Below are positions 1 through 7,809 of a stretch of DNA of 38,536 nucleotides, piece by piece. The stretch is from the NCBI RefSeq assembly GCF_002975275.1, contig NZ_PCOQ01000037.1, positions 1 to 38,536 on the forward strand, written 5' to 3'. Numbering within the stretch: position 1 is the first letter of the stretch; each line of letters begins with the position of its first letter. Under the pieces are notes generated by a model. The model was not told the origin of the DNA, made no database searches, and was given only the letters and a program-made list of their open reading frames with translations. Source of the stretch: Achromobacter sp. MYb9. Lineage in GTDB: Bacteria; Pseudomonadota; Gammaproteobacteria; Burkholderiales; Burkholderiaceae_B. The translations under genes were made by a program, and so were the position numbers.

Positions 1-147
1 GGTGGGCGTCGTGGTGGGCGGGGGAGCGGGTTCGTCCGAATCGTTGTCGTCGCCGCCGCAGGCGGACAGCGAAAACACGAGCGACAGCGCGCAGAAGGCC
101 GCAAGGCCTCGTCTTGCATGGGCGAGCAAGTGGGAAGTGGTTTCCAT
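1..147 (-). CDS. Putative lipoprotein, 5' part only (cut by window edge)
   Basis: Reading the minus strand from the ATG at 147 gives 49 open codons running off the window. The N-terminus is a classic lipoprotein signal: Arg-rich n-region (HARRG), hydrophobic core (LAAFCALSLVFSL), then the lipobox LSAC with the lipidated cysteine at residue 30. It is followed by an acidic, Pro/Thr-rich linker (GGDDNDSDEPAPPPTTTPT), typical of a tether between lipid anchor and folded domain. The product is expected to be membrane-anchored in the periplasm; because Gly-Gly follows the cysteine, the inner-membrane retention signal (Asp at +2) is absent, so outer-membrane sorting is likely. No clear ribosome binding site is visible. 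The functional domain lies outside the window, so no function can be assigned. Confidence 0.7.
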   Translation of the reverse strand, partial: METTSHLLAHARRGLAAFCALSLVFSLSACGGDDNDSDEPAPPPTTTPT

Positions 148-458
148 GGTTCTGTAAGTGTGGATGGGCTGACGGCCCGCAGGGGCCGTTGCCGTCACAC
201 AGGACGCATGTCGGGCGGATGCTGCGGGCCACGAGTGCGCCCGGCGCAAGGGGCCGGACGACAGCGATCCAGTATTGGCGCGTCGGATGTCGTTCTTTTT
301 ACAGACAGCTGACCCGAAGCTTGCCGTGCCACTTTTTTTGAAACGCAGTGCTAGATGCGTGTCCAGGTGAAAACGAATTCACGAATTGACTTGCCGCTGC
401 GGTAAACGCGCGCGCCCGTCCTGGCCAGGGTGGCCAGGACGGGCGGGGCTTGAAGCCA
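148..458. other. Gene-free stretch of about 310 bases
   Basis: Between the lipoprotein start and the end of the CYTH-CHAD gene I find no convincing coding sequence; short open frames here have no recognisable content. The stretch must hold the promoter of the minus-strand lipoprotein gene, but no consensus -35/-10 pair is obvious. Its one clear structure is the perfect hairpin at 413-445. Confidence 0.5.
413..445 (-). terminator. Perfect 15-bp hairpin after the CYTH-CHAD gene
   Basis: Two perfect 15-base arms (413-427 and 431-445, core GTCCTGGCCA/TGGCCAGGAC) flank a 3-base GGG loop, 14 bases after the stop codon of the CYTH-CHAD gene. It is placed as a transcription terminator for that minus-strand gene. 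The following U-tract is poor (a TTT a few bases on), so it may stabilise the 3' end of the mRNA or rely on Rho rather than act as a textbook intrinsic terminator. Confidence 0.6.
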
Positions 459-2117
459 TTACTTCCAGAAGGGCTTGCTGCGCGCCAGGTCGTCGAAGGC
501 TTTCTGCGCTTCGTCCGCCAGTTCTTCCAGGCGCGCGCTGATCCAGCCCAGCGCGAACCAGGCTTGCGGATGCGTGGCGGTACACGACTCGTAGTAGTCG
601 CGGGCGACGGCCAGGTCGTTGATTTCGCCCAGCACGTCCTGCACCTTGGACAGCAGCTTGCGGTAGCCGCGCAGCTTGGCCGCGGGCAGCAGCGATTCCG
701 CGAACGCCAGGCTGTAGCGCAGCCGTTTGCCGCGCTTGCGCAGTTCATGGCGGGTGGGAACGTCCAGCGTGGCGAACTGCGTGCCCTGATCGGCCACTTT
801 GCTGTGCCAGCGGTGCAGGCGGCGCGCCAACTGCTTGTGCAGGTGTTGCGGGTCGGGTTCCGGCGCCAACATGGGGATGATGGTGGGCTTGACGCTGGGA
901 CCGGCCATGCCGCCTTCCAGCCGGATGGCGGGCTCGGGCGCGGTGTCGCTGGGCGTGCCGTTGGCAATGGCATGGCCAGGGTTTGCGGGGACCGCGGCCG
1001 GCACGTCCAGGCTCCATTCCAGCAGTTCAAGCAGCCAGGCCTGGAAGGCCTTGCCGCCGGCGATGGTCTTGGCGTCCTGTTCGGGCGGCGCGGCCTCCAT
1101 GGGGATCACGGGCATGCCGGCGCGGATGAGCGCGGGCGCCACGGTCTCGTTCAGCACGTCTTGATCGCGGTTGGCGCCGAAAGCGGCGAAGTGCGTGCGC
1201 ACGCCTTGCAGCATGGCGTCGGGCACCGGCGCGATCCAGCCATCGAAGAGCTTCCAGGCCGAGCGCAGGCGGCGTACGCCCACGCGCAACTGGTGCACGT
1301 GTTCGGAGTTGCCGGCGCGGTACACGCCTTCGGTGTCGACTTCGGCCAGCACCGCGGCGTTGCGCGCGATCTGGTCCAGGCATTCCGCGGCGATGCGCCC
1401 CATTGCCTGCGACGGCGTCATGTCGTCGCGCAGCTTTACGGCGGCCGCGCTGCGCGGCGCCCAGAATTGGGCGATGGCCTGGGCCCGGCGCGTTTCAAGG
1501 TCGTCGCCCGGGATGGCGTCCACGTCGGCCAGGCGTTGCGCCAGTTGGGCAAGCGCGTCGCCACGTTCGGACTTGCTGCGGGGATCCAGCACCAGGCTAT
1601 GACGCTGCTGCCACCCGCGTGCACAAGCGAAGATGGCGGCCGGGCGGCCGGACACCAGTTCGAATTCCAATTCCGAGATGGGCAGTTCCAACGTGCCGGC
1701 GCGCAAGATGCCGGTGTCGTACGCAAGTTCCACCGTGCCGAAGCGCGTGCGGACTTTGCGCAGCAGGCGCTGCACGTCGGTTTCGTAGCGCAGTCCAAGT
1801 TCGCCTTTGACCGCGGACAGCGCGGCTTCGACCTCGGTGCCGGCATACACCGACAGGTCCAGCACGGGACCGGGACGCGGGTGATTCAATTCAATGCGGG
1901 TGATGGCGTTGATGCCTGGCATCTTCAGCGTCTGCACCCAATCGCGGCCTTCCTGGCGCAGCCGGATGGCGATGCGCGCCCGCGCAAGTTCGCGCTCCGG
2001 CGTGTCGAAATACATGGCATGCAAGCGGATGCGCGTGGCCTCGCGTTGCTTGATCTCTTTCAGCACGGCCTGGCGCGAAGCCGTGGGCACATGCAGTTTC
2101 AATTCCTGTTCCGACAT
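459..2117 (-). CDS. CYTH and CHAD domain protein (YgiF-type inorganic triphosphatase)
   Basis: The 552-residue product starts with the CYTH signature ExExK (E3, E5, K7), which binds metal and the triphosphate in the tunnel of CYTH phosphatases. The CYTH domain covers about residues 1-200. A CHAD helical domain follows, with His/Arg/Lys-rich helices HQLRVGVRRLRSAWK and HELRKRGKRLRYSL that typify polyphosphate-binding CHAD repeats. The family relative is E. coli YgiF, an inorganic triphosphatase, presumably cytosolic. About 60 residues of Pro/Ala-rich sequence between the two CHAD helical halves look like an unstructured insert. I chose the ATG at 2117 over the upstream TTG at 2138 because the CYTH motif begins right after it. 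It is a monocistronic gene with a hairpin behind it. Confidence 0.88.
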   Translation of the reverse strand: MSEQELKLHVPTASRQAVLKEIKQREATRIRLHAMYFDTPERELARARIAIRLRQEGRDWVQTLKMPGINAITRIELNHPRPGPVLDLSVYAGTEVEAALSAVKGELGLRYETDVQRLLRKVRTRFGTVELAYDTGILRAGTLELPISELEFELVSGRPAAIFACARGWQQRHSLVLDPRSKSERGDALAQLAQRLADVDAIPGDDLETRRAQAIAQFWAPRSAAAVKLRDDMTPSQAMGRIAAECLDQIARNAAVLAEVDTEGVYRAGNSEHVHQLRVGVRRLRSAWKLFDGWIAPVPDAMLQGVRTHFAAFGANRDQDVLNETVAPALIRAGMPVIPMEAAPPEQDAKTIAGGKAFQAWLLELLEWSLDVPAAVPANPGHAIANGTPSDTAPEPAIRLEGGMAGPSVKPTIIPMLAPEPDPQHLHKQLARRLHRWHSKVADQGTQFATLDVPTRHELRKRGKRLRYSLAFAESLLPAAKLRGYRKLLSKVQDVLGEINDLAVARDYYESCTATHPQAWFALGWISARLEELADEAQKAFDDLARSKPFWK

Positions 2118-2180
2118 GGCGGGGGTGTCCAACGGCAAAAGCCGAGATCTTAATCAACCCGGAGGCGGGATTTGATGACC

Positions 2181-2216
2181 GTTCATATTTTGTTCACATT
2201 GAGCATAGACGTGAAC
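2181..2216 (-). promoter_or_regulatory. TGAAC/GTTCA repeats upstream of the CYTH-CHAD gene
   Basis: GTTCA occurs at 2181-2185 and again at 2192-2196, 11 bases apart (one helical turn), and GTGAAC at 2211-2216 is the inverted partner of GTTCAC at 2192-2197. The stretch is AT-rich relative to its surroundings and lies about 65-100 bases ahead of the start at 2117, so it may hold the promoter and an operator. The cognate regulator is unknown. Confidence 0.3.
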
Positions 2217-2254
2217 GGAGCCTGTGGACAAGCCGCGTGCTTTTACCGGGCAAG

Positions 2255-2284
2255 AAAAAACGCCGCCCTTTTTCAAAGGCGGCG
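2255..2284 (-). terminator. Intrinsic terminator of the phn-type transporter operon
   Basis: On the minus strand a GC-rich stem (GCCGCC pairing with GGCGGC, 2261-2284, extended by an AAA/TTT pair next to one bulged base) is followed at once by six U residues (plus-strand A at 2255-2260). It lies about 50 bases after the stop of the second phnE gene, where the operon should end. Confidence 0.85.
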
Positions 2285-2334
2285 CCAAGGAGCGCTGGTC
2301 AGGGGAAACCGACAAGCGTAAAACAGGGACGCGA

Positions 2335-3159
2335 TCAAAGAATGCGTTTGCGCGCCTGCGTGATGATGATTTCCGCCAGTACGACCACAATGAAGATCGC
2401 GGCCAGCACCAGCGCCACGCGGTCCCATTGGAAGAGGTTCAGCGCGGTGTCCAGCGCCATGCCGATGCCGCCCGCGCCTACCAGGCCCAGCACGGCGGAT
2501 TCGCGCACGTTGATGTCCCAGCGCAGCAGCACGATGGACCAGAACGCCGGACGAATCTGCGGCCAGTAGGCGTACCACAGCACCGATGCCTTGCTGGCGC
2601 CGGTGGCGGTCACGGCTTCGATGGGCCCGCGCTGCGCTTCTTCGATGGCTTCGCCCACCAGCTTGCCCACGAAACCGATGGAGCGAAAGGCGATGGCCAG
2701 CGTGCCGGCCAGTGCGCCCGGTCCGAAGATGGCGATGAACAGCAGCGCCCACACCAGCGAATTGACCGAGCGGCTGGACACCAGGATCAATCGCGCCAGC
2801 ATGTTGATGGTCTTGCTGGGCGTCAGGTTATTGGCTGCCAGCAGGCCCACCGGCACCGCCATGAAGACGGACAGGATGGTGCCCAGGGTGGCGATGTGCA
2901 GCGTTTCGATCAGCGCGTGGTGCACGCCGTCGGGGTAGTAGGCCCAGTCGATCGGCCACATGCGGCGGAACAGGTCGGCCATCTGCTCGGGGGCGTCATA
3001 CAGGAATTCCGGTATGACTTCCACGCCGCGAATCGCTTGCGCGATGGCCGCGACCACCAGCAGGTACAGCGCAAAGCGCAGCAGCCGCTGGCCCATGCTG
3101 TAGCGCTGCCAGACGCGAGGGGAACCCGCGGGGTTCAAGGTGGAGGCATGGACGTTCAT
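2335..3159 (-). CDS. phnE: Phosphonate-type ABC transporter permease (second PhnE)
   Basis: This 274-residue inner-membrane protein has about six hydrophobic segments and the binding-protein-dependent permease (EAA) loop around GEAIEEAQRGPIEAVTATGAS, which contacts the ATPase. It belongs to the PhnE family of phosphonate/phosphite importers. Its start overlaps the stop of the upstream permease gene by four bases (ATGA, 3159-3156), indicating translational coupling. Two different PhnE genes in one operon suggest that the channel is a heterodimer. It is the last gene of the operon and is followed by a strong terminator. Confidence 0.9.
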   Translation of the reverse strand: MNVHASTLNPAGSPRVWQRYSMGQRLLRFALYLLVVAAIAQAIRGVEVIPEFLYDAPEQMADLFRRMWPIDWAYYPDGVHHALIETLHIATLGTILSVFMAVPVGLLAANNLTPSKTINMLARLILVSSRSVNSLVWALLFIAIFGPGALAGTLAIAFRSIGFVGKLVGEAIEEAQRGPIEAVTATGASKASVLWYAYWPQIRPAFWSIVLLRWDINVRESAVLGLVGAGGIGMALDTALNLFQWDRVALVLAAIFIVVVLAEIIITQARKRIL

Positions 3160-4040
3160 TCTTCCACCTCCGCCTTGCGCGCCGCTGGCGTCTTGCCGGA
3201 GCCGATGCCGCGGGCCCCCGCGAAACGGCCTTGCAGGATGCGGTCGAAACCCAGGTTGTCCAGGAACACGGCGCGCACGAAGCCCGCGATGATTTCACCC
3301 AGCATGATGATGGCGATGAGCGTCAGCAGGATGGCGCTGACGAAGTCGTAGTCGAAGCGCTGGAAGGCCGAGAACAGGGTGCCGCCCACGCCCCCCGCGC
3401 CCACGATGCCCACCATGGTGGAGTTGCGCAGGTTGGAATCGAACTGGTAAGTGGCAAAGCCGATGAAGCGCGCGAACACCTGCGGCAGCACGCCGAAGAT
3501 GATCACGTTGGCAAACGACGCGCCGCTTGCACGCACGGCTTCCACCTGCTTGAGCGAAATTTCCTCGATGGCTTCGGTGAACAGCTTGCCGATGAATCCG
3601 ATCGACGCCACGGTCAGCGCCAGGATGCCCGCCAGGGCGCCGAAGCCCACGGCCTTGACGAACAGGATGGCGACGATCACCGGGTGCAGGGCGCGGCACA
3701 GCGCCACCAGCGAACGCGCGGGCCACGACACCCAGGCGGGCATCATGTTGCGGGCGCCAAGCAGGCCCACCGGCAGCGCGAACAGGATGCCCAGCACCGA
3801 GGCCAGTACCGCGATTTCCAGGCTTTCCGCGATGCCCTTCCACAAGGTCGCGGGCTTTTCGAAATTAGGCGGGAACATGCGCGAAAGAAACGTCGACGCG
3901 TGCCCCATGCCGGTTTCAAAGCGCGCCCAGCTGAAATCCAGCTGCGCGCCGGCGTAGATCGTGTAGATCACCAGCAACACCAGGCCCGCCTTGGCGCGCC
4001 GGGACATGGCGAAGGGGCGGACGCCCCGGGGATGCGTCAT
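3156..4040 (-). CDS. phnE: Phosphonate-type ABC transporter permease (first PhnE)
   Basis: This 294-residue permease has one N-terminal transmembrane helix (LVLLVIYTIYAGA), a periplasmic stretch, then a membrane core with the EAA loop TEAIEEISLKQVEAVRASGAS. It should pair with the next PhnE protein to form the pore. I placed the start at the ATG at 4040, which overlaps the phnC stop as ATGA (4040-4037), rather than the TTG at 4049. The N-terminus before the first helix is basic (RPFAMSRRAK), consistent with a cytoplasmic start. Confidence 0.9.
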   Translation of the reverse strand: MTHPRGVRPFAMSRRAKAGLVLLVIYTIYAGAQLDFSWARFETGMGHASTFLSRMFPPNFEKPATLWKGIAESLEIAVLASVLGILFALPVGLLGARNMMPAWVSWPARSLVALCRALHPVIVAILFVKAVGFGALAGILALTVASIGFIGKLFTEAIEEISLKQVEAVRASGASFANVIIFGVLPQVFARFIGFATYQFDSNLRNSTMVGIVGAGGVGGTLFSAFQRFDYDFVSAILLTLIAIIMLGEIIAGFVRAVFLDNLGFDRILQGRFAGARGIGSGKTPAARKAEVEE

Positions 4041-4807
4041 TCCAGCCAAGACTCGCCTCCGTAAATGGTCTTGAGCATGGTCGCGTCCAGGCCCTGGCCA
4101 TCGCCGTCGTAGACCACGTGCCCGCCGGACATGCCGACGATGCGGGTGGCGTAGCGGCGGGCCAGTTCCACGTCGTGGATGTTCACGATGACGGGAATGC
4201 CGGTCGCGCTGCCCTGGTCGGACAGCAGCTCCATGATTTCAACGGAGGTCTTCGGGTCCAGCGACGACGTGGGTTCGTCGGCCAGCAGCAACTGCGGGCG
4301 CTGCATCAGCGCGCGGGCGATGCCCACGCGCTGGCGCTGGCCGCCCGACAGGGCATCGGCGCGCTGGTCGGCAAAGCCGGCCAGGCCAACGGTATCCAGC
4401 AGCTTGTAGGCGTGCTCGATGTCTTCCGGTTCAAAGCGGCGCATCCAGGCCTTGAGCGCCGAGGTATAGCCCAGCCGGCCGGTCAGCAGATTTTCCATCA
4501 CGGTCAGGCGTTCGACCAGGTTGTATTCCTGGAACACCATGCCGATGCGCCGGCGCGCGCGGCGCAGCGACGCGCCGCGCACGCGGGCCAGGTCCACCGA
4601 CCCATCCTTGGACTGCAGCACGATCTCGCCCTGAGTGGGTTCGATCAGCCGGTTGATGCAACGCAGAAGCGTGCTTTTGCCGGTGCCGGAAGGGCCGATG
4701 ATGGCGGTCAGCCCCTGGCCGGCGATTTCAAGGTTGATGCCATTGAGAACCGGCCGGCCGGCCCGGTATTCCTTGACCAGGCCGGAAATGCGTAGCGACG
4801 TCGTCAT
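4037..4807 (-). CDS. phnC: Phosphonate-type ABC transporter ATP-binding protein
   Basis: This 256-residue cytoplasmic ATPase has Walker A GPSGTGKST at about residues 38-46, a Q-loop FQEYNL, the ABC signature LSGGQRQRVGIARAL and Walker B LLLADEP followed by TSSLDP. The H-loop histidine lies in VNIHDVELARRY. The sequence type is PhnC, which powers phosphonate, phosphite or related uptake. It sits six bases after phnD and overlaps phnE by four bases, so the whole transporter is one operon. Confidence 0.92.
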   Translation of the reverse strand: MTTSLRISGLVKEYRAGRPVLNGINLEIAGQGLTAIIGPSGTGKSTLLRCINRLIEPTQGEIVLQSKDGSVDLARVRGASLRRARRRIGMVFQEYNLVERLTVMENLLTGRLGYTSALKAWMRRFEPEDIEHAYKLLDTVGLAGFADQRADALSGGQRQRVGIARALMQRPQLLLADEPTSSLDPKTSVEIMELLSDQGSATGIPVIVNIHDVELARRYATRIVGMSGGHVVYDGDGQGLDATMLKTIYGGESWLE

Positions 4808-4813
4808 GCTGGA

Positions 4814-5812
4814 TTACTTCTTGCTCTTTGCGGATTCGCGGTCGTAGGCGGCGCGGTTGAAGCTCTCGCCACCCGATTCAGCCACCTGGCGGACGATGGC
4901 CCAGTCCTTCTGGTAGGTCACCGGATAGAAGCGGTCGGCGCCGTCGAAGGCCTTCGACATTTCCGCGGGGAAGCGGTAGTCGTAGAAGCACTTCAACATC
5001 TGGTCGCGGAACTTCGGTTCCAGGTCATGCGCGTAGGCGAATGACGAGGTGGGGAATTTCTCGCTCTTGTAGATCACGCGGAAGTCGGCTTCCTTGACCT
5101 GGCCGCGTTCGACCATGCGCTTGAACACGTCCGAGGCCACGGCGGCGGCGTCATAGTCGCCGGAGTTCACGCCCATGACGGATTGGTCGTGCTTGCCCGA
5201 GAAGATCACCTTGTAGTCCTTGTCCGGCGTCAGGCCTTCCTTGGGGAACAGGGCCACGGGCGCCATGTGGCCCGAATTCGACGACGGCGCGGTGTGCGCC
5301 AGCTTCTTGCCCTTCAGGTCAGCCAGCTTCTGGTAGGGGCTGTCTTTCTTGACGATGACGATCAGGTTGTAGCCCTGGAAGCCGTCGGCATAGCCCTTGA
5401 CGGCAAACGGCACGGCGCCCGCGATGTTCACGGCGAAGGCAGTGGGGCCGGTCGAGAAGCCGCCCACGTGCAGGCGGCCCGAGCGCATGGCTTCGATTTC
5501 CGCGGCGTTGCTTTGCACCTGGTAGAACACCACGCGCTTGCCGGTGCATTCCGACAGGTGCTTGGTGAAGGGCTTGAAGATGTCTTCGTAGACCGCCGGG
5601 TCTTCCACCGGGGTGTAGGTGAACACCAGCGTCGAAGGCGTCTTCAACTTGGACGCGTCGGTGGGCGTATCGGCCACCAGGTCCTTGTTGTTGTCGCAAT
5701 ACATCTGGTCCAGATCGCCCCGGTTGGAGCAGGTGTCGGCGGCCTGGGCGGTGGCGCCGCCAACGGCGAATGCGGCCAGGGCGGCCGCTTGCAATAGACG
5801 CATCGCGTGCAT
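4814..5812 (-). CDS. phnD: Phosphonate-type ABC transporter periplasmic binding protein
   Basis: The 332-residue product begins with a signal peptide (MHAMRLLQAAALAAFAVGG, cleavage near AQA/AD). The mature part has PhnD-family landmarks: FTYTPVEDPAVYEDIFKPF near the N-terminus, the Ser-rich SSNSGH segment that in PhnD binds the phosphonate oxygens, and a GKHDQSVMGV segment with a conserved histidine. It captures the substrate in the periplasm for PhnC/PhnE. The start at 5812 is set by AGGAG eight bases upstream; the open frame extends further but without a signal-like N-terminus. No C-P lyase or phosphonatase gene is nearby, so the true ligand is open. Confidence 0.88.
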   Translation of the reverse strand: MHAMRLLQAAALAAFAVGGATAQAADTCSNRGDLDQMYCDNNKDLVADTPTDASKLKTPSTLVFTYTPVEDPAVYEDIFKPFTKHLSECTGKRVVFYQVQSNAAEIEAMRSGRLHVGGFSTGPTAFAVNIAGAVPFAVKGYADGFQGYNLIVIVKKDSPYQKLADLKGKKLAHTAPSSNSGHMAPVALFPKEGLTPDKDYKVIFSGKHDQSVMGVNSGDYDAAAVASDVFKRMVERGQVKEADFRVIYKSEKFPTSSFAYAHDLEPKFRDQMLKCFYDYRFPAEMSKAFDGADRFYPVTYQKDWAIVRQVAESGGESFNRAAYDRESAKSKK

Positions 5813-5915
5813 GGTTTGTCTCCTCTTGTGGGACGAATTTGAATATTCGCTGAATTCAACCACACAAGCGGGGACGGGCACACTTGGGAAAGTCCCTGCC
5901 TTTCTTTTCGTCTTT

Positions 5916-5963
5916 TGTTCGAATTGTTCGTTTTATGTTCGTTTATTTTCGATCATTCGAACG
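5916..5963 (-). promoter_or_regulatory. Phased CGAAC repeats ahead of phnD (candidate operator)
   Basis: In the 184-base gap between the IclR gene and phnD, an AT-rich island carries CGAAC (minus strand) three times, with a related CGAAA after it, at spacings of 11, 9 and 11 bases. A TTCGAA palindrome lies at 5919-5924 and an ATTCGAA at 5955-5961. The spacing puts the repeats on one face of the helix. It is a plausible binding site for the adjacent IclR regulator and the likely promoter region of phnD. Confidence 0.4.
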
Positions 5964-5996
5964 TGTCGGGTATGCGACTGGCCAGGATCCGCCGGT

Positions 5997-6812
5997 TCAG
6001 CCCCGGTAACCCAGCTTGCGTGAGATCTCCTGCGCGCAGGCCAGCAGCGGGCGCGCGATCGTGCCGTCCCAGCTCACGTCGAAAAGACCCGTGGGCCCCA
6101 GGCTGGTCAGCCCCAGGACGATGTTGCCGGTGTTGTCGAATACCGGCACGGACAGGGCGTCCACGCCGGGCAGCGGATTGCCCAGCGCGCGGGCCATGCC
6201 GTGCACGCGGATATCGGCTAACTGGGCTTCGATATTGGCCCGTGATGCCTTGCGCGGGGGCGGCACGCTGGCGATGACGGCCGTGTCGCCTTCTTCGCGA
6301 GCAATGTAGTGTTCGCTGACCTTGGGCGGCAGCCAGGCGGCAAACACCAGCCCGGTGGCGGTGTGCAGCATGGACATGACGGTGCCCTTGCGCATGTTCA
6401 CGTGGACCGGGTAGCTGGCTTCGGTCATGTGGATCATGGTGGGCCCGTGCGAACCCAGCACCGCGATGCCCAGCGTGTGGCCGATCTCGGATTGCAGCTT
6501 GGCGATCTCGGGCATGGCGATGCGCACGGGGTCCAGCCGTTGCAGGCTGACCAGCCCCATCTGCAGGGCGAAGGGGCCAAGTTCGTACTGACCGGTAATG
6601 GTGTCTTGCTGCACCAGGCCAACGCGGATGAAGCTGACCAGATAGGGGTGCGCCTTGGCGGACGTCATGCCCGCGCCCGCAGCCAGGTCGCGCAGGGTCA
6701 GGGGCTTGGCGGCGTCCACCAGGGCGGCCAGCAACGGCACGCCCACTTCGATGGACTGGATGCTGCGGCGGCCGTCGTTGGCGGCGGGGGCGGGGGTCTT
6801 GGTGGTGGCCAC
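5997..6812 (-). CDS. IclR-family transcriptional regulator
   Basis: This 271-residue protein has an N-terminal winged helix-turn-helix of IclR type (about residues 15-80: SIQSIEVGVPLLAALVDA, then LTLRDLAAGAGMTSAKAHPYL) and a C-terminal IclR effector domain (about 95-260, with GHTLGIAVLG, HTATGLVFAAWLP and LSVPVFDNTGNIVLGLTSLG). The start codon is GTG at 6812, with GAGG about ten bases upstream. It is 12 bases after the HAD phosphatase gene on the same strand and 184 bases before phnD, so it is a good candidate regulator of the importer. The effector is unknown. Confidence 0.88.
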   Translation of the reverse strand: MATTKTPAPAANDGRRSIQSIEVGVPLLAALVDAAKPLTLRDLAAGAGMTSAKAHPYLVSFIRVGLVQQDTITGQYELGPFALQMGLVSLQRLDPVRIAMPEIAKLQSEIGHTLGIAVLGSHGPTMIHMTEASYPVHVNMRKGTVMSMLHTATGLVFAAWLPPKVSEHYIAREEGDTAVIASVPPPRKASRANIEAQLADIRVHGMARALGNPLPGVDALSVPVFDNTGNIVLGLTSLGPTGLFDVSWDGTIARPLLACAQEISRKLGYRG

Positions 6813-6824
6813 GGGATGCGGACC

Positions 6825-7652
6825 TCAGGCCGGTTGCGCGTGCGGCGATTGCACGGACTGGCGGGCCGCCAGCAACCGGTCCGCCATTTCAACGAAACCC
6901 GCGCCGCCATGGAACGCCGCGACGAAAGCGGGGCGGTGCGTCAGGCGGTGCAACTGGGCCTGGATGTTGGCCACGCCGACCGAAATAGGGAAGTACGCGA
7001 ACATGGGTTCGTCGTTGGGCGAATCGCCAATGAACAGCGTGCTGTCCAGCGCGCTGGCCACGTCCGCGCCGAATTCGCGCTGGAACATCGTGCGGGTCAT
7101 GGTCAGCTTGTCGTAGTCGCCGAACCAGCCGTTGACGTGGATGGAACTGACTTTGGCCTGGGCGCCGGCATCGTGGAAGATCTGGACGATCTTGCTGACG
7201 GCCGAATCAGGCAGCGCGGGCACGTCTTCGCAGAAGTCGATGGCCAGGTCGGCCACGCGATAGTCCTGGTCGCTGGCGACGGCCGAGCCCGGCACCTCGG
7301 CCAGCACGCGGTCTCGGATGGCGTCCAGTTGCTTGCGGCTGGCCTGGCGCGACGCCGCGTCCGTCCAGTAGTGGGTCGTCATGCGGCGGGCCTGGCGGTC
7401 GTAGGCGTAGTAGAACGCGCCGTTCTCCCCCACCACGGCGCGCACCGGCCACATGCGGGCGATGTGATCGCACCAGCCAGCCGGGCGGCCGGTGATCGGC
7501 ACGACCTGGATACCCGCCTGTTCCAGGCGTTCCAGCGCGGCGTAGGCGTCGGCCGGCAGGCGGCCCTCGGTGGTCAGCGTGTCGTCGATATCGGTCAGGA
7601 CGACGCGAACCGCCGACGCGACGGTCAAAGGCATGGCCGCAAGGGCTTGCAT
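6825..7652 (-). CDS. HAD-family phosphatase (Cof/MPGP-like, class IIB)
   Basis: The 275-residue product carries HAD motif I DIDDTLT (nucleophile D21, acid D23, T25), motif II in PITGRP and motif IV GDSPNDEPMF, the pattern of HAD-IIB sugar-phosphate phosphatases such as sucrose- or mannosyl-3-phosphoglycerate phosphatases. It should be a cytosolic Mg-dependent phosphatase; the substrate is unknown. The open frame runs upstream antisense through ribB, but the domain begins just after the ATG at 7652, which has GAGG about nine bases upstream; an ATG at 7634 is an alternative. It is followed after 12 bases by the IclR gene, and is divergent from ribB. Confidence 0.82.
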   Translation of the reverse strand: MQALAAMPLTVASAVRVVLTDIDDTLTTEGRLPADAYAALERLEQAGIQVVPITGRPAGWCDHIARMWPVRAVVGENGAFYYAYDRQARRMTTHYWTDAASRQASRKQLDAIRDRVLAEVPGSAVASDQDYRVADLAIDFCEDVPALPDSAVSKIVQIFHDAGAQAKVSSIHVNGWFGDYDKLTMTRTMFQREFGADVASALDSTLFIGDSPNDEPMFAYFPISVGVANIQAQLHRLTHRPAFVAAFHGGAGFVEMADRLLAARQSVQSPHAQPA

Positions 7653-7771
7653 GGGTTTTATCCTCGAGGGGGGTGTCGTTTTCAGGGGGGTCTCCGGGCG
7701 AAAGTTTAACCGGATGCCCCCCGCCGGCAGCCGTTCTGACGGCTCGATAGGGGATCTGGCGCCAGGGGCGC

Positions 7772-7777
7772 TAAAAT
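7772..7777 (+). promoter_or_regulatory. Putative -10 box of the ribBX operon
   Basis: TAAAAT lies 33 bases before the ribB start in an otherwise GC-rich intergenic stretch (7653-7809) shared with the divergent HAD gene. No convincing -35 box is at the right distance. I looked here for an FMN riboswitch and did not recognise its conserved boxes. Confidence 0.35.
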
Positions 7778-7809
7778 CCGGGCTTTCCCGCCTGGTTTGC
7801 GTGCCCGCC

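Noticed and set aside
450..2153. 567-codon plus-strand open frame
   Set aside because: Antisense of the CYTH-CHAD gene; composition is Gly/Arg/Gln/His-rich with no domain pattern.
7653..7809. FMN riboswitch before ribB
   Set aside because: The conserved RFN boxes are not present in this short gap; only a small AGCCG/CGGCT hairpin and a weak -10 are seen.
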